The notes below the pieces were generated by a model. It had not been told where the DNA came from and searched no databases. It saw only the letters and a list, made by a program, of their open reading frames with translations. The position numbers were made by a program, and so were the translations under genes. Of a stretch of 9,414 bases of DNA, positions 5,927 through 9,414 are shown in pieces. Origin of the DNA: Rhodospirillales bacterium (GTDB lineage: Bacteria > Pseudomonadota > Alphaproteobacteria > Reyranellales > Reyranellaceae); contig JABMNB010000295.1 of assembly GCA_013205335.1 (NCBI GenBank), positions 1 to 9,414 on the forward strand. Direction: 5' to 3'. The first letter of the stretch is position 1; every line of letters begins with the position of its first letter.

Positions 5927-7035
5927 CGGACGTGACGGAGACGAAGGGCGCCTCGTCGCTCGGCTCGATGCTGGCCAGCCACAAGCCCGGCGAGCCGACG
6001 CGGTATGGCCGCATCTTCAAGCCCGATGACGCGTGGCTCGCCAAGGCGCCCCGGGAGCCGGTCCTCGAGCCCGAACTGGCGATCGTCGACACCCACCATC
6101 ACCTGTGGGATTTCCCGGGCTATCGCTATCTGCTGGACGAGCTGCTGATCGACATTGGATGCGGCCACAATGTCGTGGCGACGGTGTTCGAGGAATGCCG
6201 CTCGATGTACCGCGCCGACGGGCCCGAGGAGATGAAGCCGGTGGGCGAAGTCGAGTTCGTGGCCGGCGTGGCGGCCATGAGCGCGAGCGGTCGCTACGGG
6301 TCGACGAAGGTCGGCGCCGGCATCGTCGGTTTTGCCGACCTGACGCTGGGCGAGCGGGTCGCTTCAGTCCTGGAGGCCGAGATCGCGGCGGGCGGCGGCC
6401 GCTTCCGCGGCATCCGCCATTCCGCGGCCTGGGATGCCGACCCGATCATCGGCAACAGTCACCACTTCGATGGGCCGGGCCTCTACGGCACCGCGAACTT
6501 TCGTGCCGGCATGAAGCAGCTGGCGAGGCTGGGCCTGTCGCTCGATGCCTGGGTGTTCCACCCGCAACTCGCCGAGGTGGTCGACCTCGCCCGTGCGTTC
6601 CCGTCGGCCAACATCGTCATGTGTCACATGGGCGGGCCGCTGGGCTACGGCCCCTATGCCGGCCGGAAGGACGAGGTATTCGCGACCTGGAAGGCGGGGA
6701 TGAAGGAGCTGGCGGCCTGCCCCAACGTTTCGGTGAAGCTGGGCGGCGTAATGATGCGGCTGGCCGCCTTCGACTATATGCAGGCGCCGTCGCCGCCATC
6801 GTCCGAAGGGCTCGCTGGCTACTGGGGGCCTTACGTAAAAACCTGCCTGGAACTGTTCGGCGCCGACCGCTGCATGGTCGAGAGCAATTATCCCGTCGAC
6901 AAGATGGGCATCGGCCCGTGCGCCCTCTGGAACGCCTTTAAGCGCATGACATCGGGCGCGTCCGCCGACGAGAAGAAGGCGATTTTCAGCGGCACGGCGA
7001 ACCGCGTCTATCGCCTCGGTCTCGCGGACGTCTAG
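5923..7035 (+). CDS. Amidohydrolase family protein (Amidohydro_2, lactonase/decarboxylase-like)
   Basis: A 370-residue TIM-barrel metal-dependent hydrolase of the amidohydrolase-2 group, which includes 2-pyrone-4,6-dicarboxylate lactonase and ACMSD-type decarboxylases. The metal-binding strand 1 motif is IVDTHHHLWDF (54-64). VFHPQL (His213) and CHMGGP (His235) provide the later histidines. SVKLGG (270-275) is another family block. The C-terminal strand reads CMVESNYPVDK (317-327) where many relatives have an SD(W/Y)P-type motif; this ESN(F/Y)PVDK form recurs in one uncharacterised subgroup. The ATG at 5923 overlaps the previous stop (ATGA); the GGAAGG directly before it is too close, and would instead suit the GTG at 5932. 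It probably hydrolyses or decarboxylates a cyclic or lactone intermediate. It is the last gene of the operon. Confidence 0.9.
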   Translation: MTDVTETKGASSLGSMLASHKPGEPTRYGRIFKPDDAWLAKAPREPVLEPELAIVDTHHHLWDFPGYRYLLDELLIDIGCGHNVVATVFEECRSMYRADGPEEMKPVGEVEFVAGVAAMSASGRYGSTKVGAGIVGFADLTLGERVASVLEAEIAAGGGRFRGIRHSAAWDADPIIGNSHHFDGPGLYGTANFRAGMKQLARLGLSLDAWVFHPQLAEVVDLARAFPSANIVMCHMGGPLGYGPYAGRKDEVFATWKAGMKELAACPNVSVKLGGVMMRLAAFDYMQAPSPPSSEGLAGYWGPYVKTCLELFGADRCMVESNYPVDKMGIGPCALWNAFKRMTSGASADEKKAIFSGTANRVYRLGLADV

Positions 7036-7044
7036 CCCGGATAT

Positions 7045-7077
7045 CTCACCGATGTGAGCAGACGTCATCGGAGTGAG
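7045..7077 (+). terminator. Hairpin downstream of the operon
   Basis: CTCACCGATG (7045-7054) can pair with CATCGGAGTGAG (7066-7077) as two 5-bp stems with a GA bulge. An alternative smaller hairpin, CTCAC-CGAT-GTGAG, uses 7045-7058. It starts ten bases after the amidohydrolase stop. No T-run follows, so it may be a Rho-assisted or 3'-protecting structure rather than a strict intrinsic terminator. Confidence 0.4.
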
Positions 7078-7088
7078 CATGTGCATGC

Positions 7089-7430
7089 CTCATTCGGATG
7101 AACGGTGATCCCGGCGATATCCACCCGGCGGCTCTCGAGATGGATGAAGAACAGCACGTAGCAGGTCACGAGCCCGCGCGGCGTCAGCACCTCGGCGGTG
7201 AAGAAGTCGGTCCACCCTGCCAGCAGCGCCACGTGGGTCCGAGCGAAGGTCGCCCAAGCAGTCGTGCGCTTGCGTTCCGGCGCCGGCGCCGGCGGCAGCC
7301 CGTGGCGCCGCAAGCCGACCATCAGCTGCGCCATGCAAATGCGGTTCTCGATCGCAAGGTATTCGTTCCGCGCCAGCAGCTCCTGGTCCGCCGTCCCCGT
7401 CACGTAGGCAAGGATACGCGCCCAATCTAT
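7089..7430 (-). pseudogene. Internally deleted integrase-core transposase remnant
   Basis: Minus-strand translation from 7430 gives IDWARILAYVTG, then ADQELLARNEYLAIENRI, then jumps after about 37 codons to LRRHGLPPAPAPERKRTT, LLAGWTDFFTAEVLT, YVLFFIHLESRR and AGITVHPNE, after which similarity ends. In full-length members as I know them, more than 100 residues (helix-turn-helix and linker) separate the two blocks, and another 130 or so, with the second Asp and the Glu of the DDE triad, follow HPNE. The initiator is ATA, where the other copies have ATG. AP is duplicated in the PAPAPERKR stretch, and a Trp is inserted before the first catalytic Asp (LLAGWTDFF). The frame is still open, but the protein cannot be an active transposase. 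Confidence 0.8.
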
Positions 7431-7453
7431 AAACGCCCCCCTGCCCCGACCTT

Positions 7454-7470
7454 CGACGACGGCGTCGTCG
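7454..7470. repeat. Perfect 8-bp-arm palindrome in the IS leader
   Basis: CGACGACG-G-CGTCGTCG lies in the leader of IS copy B, 24 bases upstream of the degenerate transposase start. The equivalent place in copy A (2425-2441) is recognisably related but has lost the symmetry. It may be a leader stem-loop limiting transposase translation, or chance in GC-rich DNA. Confidence 0.35.
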
Positions 7471-7534
7471 GCCGTCCGGACACTTTTACGGGAACGCCTC
7501 CGGCACCGCTATATCGGCCCTGCTTGACTGGCTG

Positions 7535-7568
7535 CCCCGCGGCCATTCCAGCTTTTTGGCCTTACGGG
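7535..7568. repeat. Imperfect inverted repeat at the IS tip, copy B
   Basis: CCCCG (7535-7539) and GGCC (7541-7544) face GGCC (7558-7561) and CGGG (7565-7568). This is the counterpart of the arrangement at 2508-2539 in copy A, with a diverged loop. Confidence 0.4.
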
Positions 7569-7678
7569 TACGTCACGCCAGCAAGCTTGATCGTGTCACC
7601 ATCGGTCACGGTCTGGGCGCCAGCACTGAAGGAGAGCGCCAACAGTACCCCGTCCCATGCAAGCCTCTTAAGGCACAT
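7562..7678 (-). pseudogene. Thermonuclease (SNase-like) 5' fragment truncated by IS insertion
   Basis: The 38-codon minus-strand frame starts MCLKRLAWDGVLLALSFSAGAQ, a plausible secretion signal with a hydrophobic core and an AGA-type cleavage site. It continues TVTDGDTIKLAGVTY, the start of the staphylococcal-nuclease-like domain, which normally proceeds to a RLxGIDAPE-like motif. Here it ends with P-stop exactly where IS-tip sequence begins. The remaining domain, including the catalytic Arg and Glu residues, is not found in the window. The ATG shares one base with the stop of the DHA2 transporter (TAATG at 7676-7680), so the two were probably translationally coupled. The intact gene would have encoded an exported nuclease of roughly 150-200 residues. 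Confidence 0.72.
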
Positions 7679-9132
7679 TACGTGTCTCGCCGTACCCGGC
7701 GCATGAAGGCGGCGAGTGGCATCGCCGCGAGGGCGACGAAGGCCATCAGGTGGAAAGCATCCAGGTAGCCGATCATCGCGGCCTGTCGCAGGATCTCGTT
7801 GGACAGGCTCTGCAGGCCGCCGAGCCTTTCCAGGCTCCACTGCGGCGGCAGGCCCGGCATCGACAGGGACTTGTTGTAGGGCGTGATGAACTCCGTCATC
7901 CGCGAATAGTTGGATGCCGTCGAGCGACTGACGGTCAGCACAGCGATGGAAATGAACAGGCTGGAGCCGAAGTTTCGCATCAGGGTGAAGACGGCGGACC
8001 CTTCCGTGACCTGGCGCGGCGGCAGGGTCGAGAAGGCCATCACCGTCATCGGCGTGAAGGCGATCGACTGGCCGAGACCCAGCAGGAAGTTGGCCCACAA
8101 CACGTCTGAATCGGTGAGGTTGATGTCGAACTGGGCCATCCAGAATCCCGCCCCGGCCTGCAGCGCCATGCCGCAGACGATGGCGAATCGCGGGGCGACC
8201 CGCGTGAGCTGGGCGATGAACAGGAACGCTGTCCAGTTGCCCACGCCGCGCGCGGCGATCAGCAAGGCGATGGCATTGTCGGGGTAGCCGCGCAGGTCGT
8301 GGAACAGGGTCGGAAACAGCACGATGCTGACGAAGTTCAGCATGCCCATCACGAAGGCGAGCAGGATCCCGATGGAGAAGTTGCGGTCGAGCAGCAGGCG
8401 CGGATTGAGGAATGGCGCCGGCACCGTCAGGCAGTGCATGACGAAGATCCAGAGTGCCAGCGCGCCCGTGAAGGCGAACAGCATGATCTCCGTCGATTCG
8501 AACCAGTCCAGCCGGTGGCCGCGGTCGAGGATCAGCTGCGCGGCCGCCATCGCCACGGAGAGGGCGATGAAGCCGATCCAGTCAAATTTCACGGTCGCGC
8601 GCGCCGTGTGGTCGCGGAGCGCGAACCATATGCAGATCAGCGTGCAGATCCCGGGCGGGACGATCATGAAGAAGGCTGCGCGCCAGTCGTAGGCTTCCGT
8701 CACGATGCTGCCCAGGATGGGGCCGGCCACGGGACCGAACACCGCGCCGATGCCCCACATCACGAGAGCGGCGGGCTGAAGATGCTTCGGGAAGGTCGCC
8801 AACAGGATGGCCTGGCCGAGCGGCATGATTGGCGCGCCGAACGCCCCCTGCGCTACACGGGCCAGAATCAGGCTCTCCAGGCTGTTGGCTACGCCGCACA
8901 GCACGGAGGTGGTAGTGAAACCGAGCACTGTAAAGAACATCAGGTTGCGCCAGCCCAGCCGGCTCGACAGCCAGCCCGTCATCGGCGTGGCGATGGCGGT
9001 CGCGACCAAGTTGAGCGTGATGACCCAGGAGATCTCTTCCTGCGTCGCCGACAGGTTGCCGCGCATCTGCGGCAGCACCAGATTGGCCAGCGTAATGGTC
9101 ATGCCGAACAGCATGTTGGCGAGTTGGACCAT
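7678..9132 (-). CDS. DHA2 family MFS multidrug efflux transporter (EmrB/QacA type)
   Basis: Predicted inner-membrane drug:proton antiporter. From the ATG at 9132 it has 484 residues with 12-14 hydrophobic helices. The motif A-like loop GWLSSRLGWRN is at 53-63. The antiporter motif C-like helix GIGAVFGPVAGPILG is at 127-141. The WRAAFFMIVPPG stretch (150-161) matches the DHA2 signature usually read as WRWIFYINVPIG. The true start is probably upstream. No Shine-Dalgarno precedes 9132, whereas AAGGAG at 9219-9224 lies 8 bases before an in-frame ACG at 9210; starting there adds 26 residues (TSRDESIAEKGGLFTISG, then RQWLILL) and restores the usual N-terminal tail and full first helix, giving about 510 residues. 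The partner thermonuclease downstream is broken. No membrane-fusion (EmrA-like) gene is visible. The substrate is unknown. Confidence 0.88.
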   Translation of the reverse strand: MVQLANMLFGMTITLANLVLPQMRGNLSATQEEISWVITLNLVATAIATPMTGWLSSRLGWRNLMFFTVLGFTTTSVLCGVANSLESLILARVAQGAFGAPIMPLGQAILLATFPKHLQPAALVMWGIGAVFGPVAGPILGSIVTEAYDWRAAFFMIVPPGICTLICIWFALRDHTARATVKFDWIGFIALSVAMAAAQLILDRGHRLDWFESTEIMLFAFTGALALWIFVMHCLTVPAPFLNPRLLLDRNFSIGILLAFVMGMLNFVSIVLFPTLFHDLRGYPDNAIALLIAARGVGNWTAFLFIAQLTRVAPRFAIVCGMALQAGAGFWMAQFDINLTDSDVLWANFLLGLGQSIAFTPMTVMAFSTLPPRQVTEGSAVFTLMRNFGSSLFISIAVLTVSRSTASNYSRMTEFITPYNKSLSMPGLPPQWSLERLGGLQSLSNEILRQAAMIGYLDAFHLMAFVALAAMPLAAFMRRVRRDT

Positions 9133-9218
9133 CAGCAGGATGAGCCACTGCCGTCCGCTGATCGTGAAGAGGCCGCCCTTCTCAGCGATGGATTCATCCC
9201 GGGATGTCGTTCTTACTG

Positions 9219-9224
9219 CTCCTT
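9219..9224 (-). promoter_or_regulatory. Ribosome-binding site with no ATG at the expected distance
   Basis: AAGGAG on the minus strand is followed after 8 bases by ACG (9208-9210), in frame with the DHA2 transporter. It is the only strong Shine-Dalgarno upstream of that gene, and no ATG, GTG or TTG occurs in frame between it and 9132. Confidence 0.55.
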
Positions 9225-9286
9225 ATGGCATTGTCGCGGCGATCGGAGTGTAGCGGCCGCCCTGGTGTCCGTCGTCAGATAGATTG

Positions 9287-9414
9287 ATGGGCACCTCGAA
9301 GAATGGGCCTGTCATCGACCTGCTGTCCATGGCACCGGACGTTTCGTGGGTTCGGCGTGGCTTGGTGAACGCCATCAGCGGCTTTTTGCCTCCTGACGCT
9401 CAGGTTGGTGCGTA
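9287..9414 (+). CDS. Unidentified open frame running off the right edge
   Basis: From the ATG at 9287 the plus strand stays open to the end of the window (about 42 codons), beginning MGTSKNGPVIDLLSMAPDVS and continuing through WVRRGLVNAISGFLPPDAQ. It is divergent from the DHA2 transporter, where a regulator gene would often sit, but I do not recognise a family. There is no strong ribosome-binding site, and a TTG at 9284 could also start it. It could be a real 5' end or a chance frame in high-GC DNA. Confidence 0.3.
   Translation, partial: MGTSKNGPVIDLLSMAPDVSWVRRGLVNAISGFLPPDAQVGA

Larger units (their letters stand above)
7089..7569 (-). mobile_element. IS remnant copy B (tip, leader and deleted transposase)
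   Basis: The element runs from its tip at about 7568, through a 123-base leader, into the deleted transposase ending near 7089, where the distal half and the far IS end are missing. The tip TTTTTGGCCTTACGGG and leader match copy A at 2402-2539 at equal spacing. Beyond 7569 the sequence is thermonuclease coding sequence, which fixes the junction. This accounts for nearly all of the 526-base gap between the amidohydrolase stop and the thermonuclease stub; 7036-7088 holds only the hairpin and a GCATG/CATGC dyad. Confidence 0.72.

Noticed and set aside
7077..7088. GCATG/CATGC dyad at the deleted end of IS copy B
   Set aside because: It could be a remnant of the element's end, but it has no counterpart in the other copies and is short enough to be chance.
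7562..8098. A 178-codon minus-strand frame covering the thermonuclease stub and part of the DHA2 gene
   Set aside because: Only the last 38 codons resemble a known family; the upstream part is an out-of-frame reading of the transporter.
8299..9282. Long plus-strand frame antisense to the DHA2 transporter
   Set aside because: Its His/Glu/Arg/Gln-rich composition lacks recognisable domains and mirrors the hydrophobic codons of the transporter on the other strand.
1..9414. CRISPR arrays, tRNA or rRNA genes, toxin-antitoxin or phage-defence systems
   Set aside because: No regularly spaced repeats, cloverleaf-like segments or recognisable families of those kinds were seen on either strand.

Overview
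The window is GC-rich throughout, with the strong G/C third-position bias and long antisense open frames typical of a high-GC alphaproteobacterium. The protein families and the style of the integrase-type insertion sequence (IS) would suit a Reyranella- or Bradyrhizobium-like soil organism. That placement is an inference; no rRNA or other phylogenetic marker is present.

Layout. Left edge (1-62): the first 15 codons of an integrase-type transposase, reading leftward out of the window. 229-1461 (minus): a 12-TM MFS transporter. 1662-2294 (minus): a chloramphenicol-phosphotransferase-like P-loop kinase. 2342-2539: a second remnant of the same IS, holding its tip, leader and 20 transposase codons. 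2590-3390 (minus): an SDR dehydrogenase. 3533-7035 (plus): a tight operon of a second SDR, a 3-hydroxyisobutyrate-dehydrogenase-like reductase, a small alpha/beta hydrolase and an amidohydrolase. 7089-7569: a third IS remnant with an internally deleted transposase. 7562-7678 (minus): the 5' stub of a thermonuclease gene cut off at the tip of that IS. 7678-9132 (minus, probably starting at 9210): a DHA2-type multidrug MFS transporter. 9287-9414 (plus): an unidentified open frame running off the right edge.

How it works together. The four plus-strand genes have a 28-base gap followed by two 4-base ATGA overlaps, so they are probably co-transcribed and translationally coupled. With the divergent SDR they offer three NAD(P)-dependent dehydrogenases, one hydrolase and one metal-dependent amidohydrolase/lactonase. 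This looks like a small catabolic cassette for a hydroxylated ester or lactone substrate; the substrate cannot be read from sequence. The cassette lies between two remnants of one IS in the same orientation, and a third copy lies beyond the MFS/kinase pair, so the region looks assembled by repeated insertion of one IS family. The DHA2 transporter and the thermonuclease stub share a TAATG junction and once formed an operon.

The points most worth a second look are the three-copy IS remnant family with a shared tip, the thermonuclease broken at that tip, the apparent ACG start of the DHA2 transporter, the missing acid residue in the hydrolase, and the uncharacterised catabolic operon. I saw no CRISPR array, tRNA, rRNA or intact IS.
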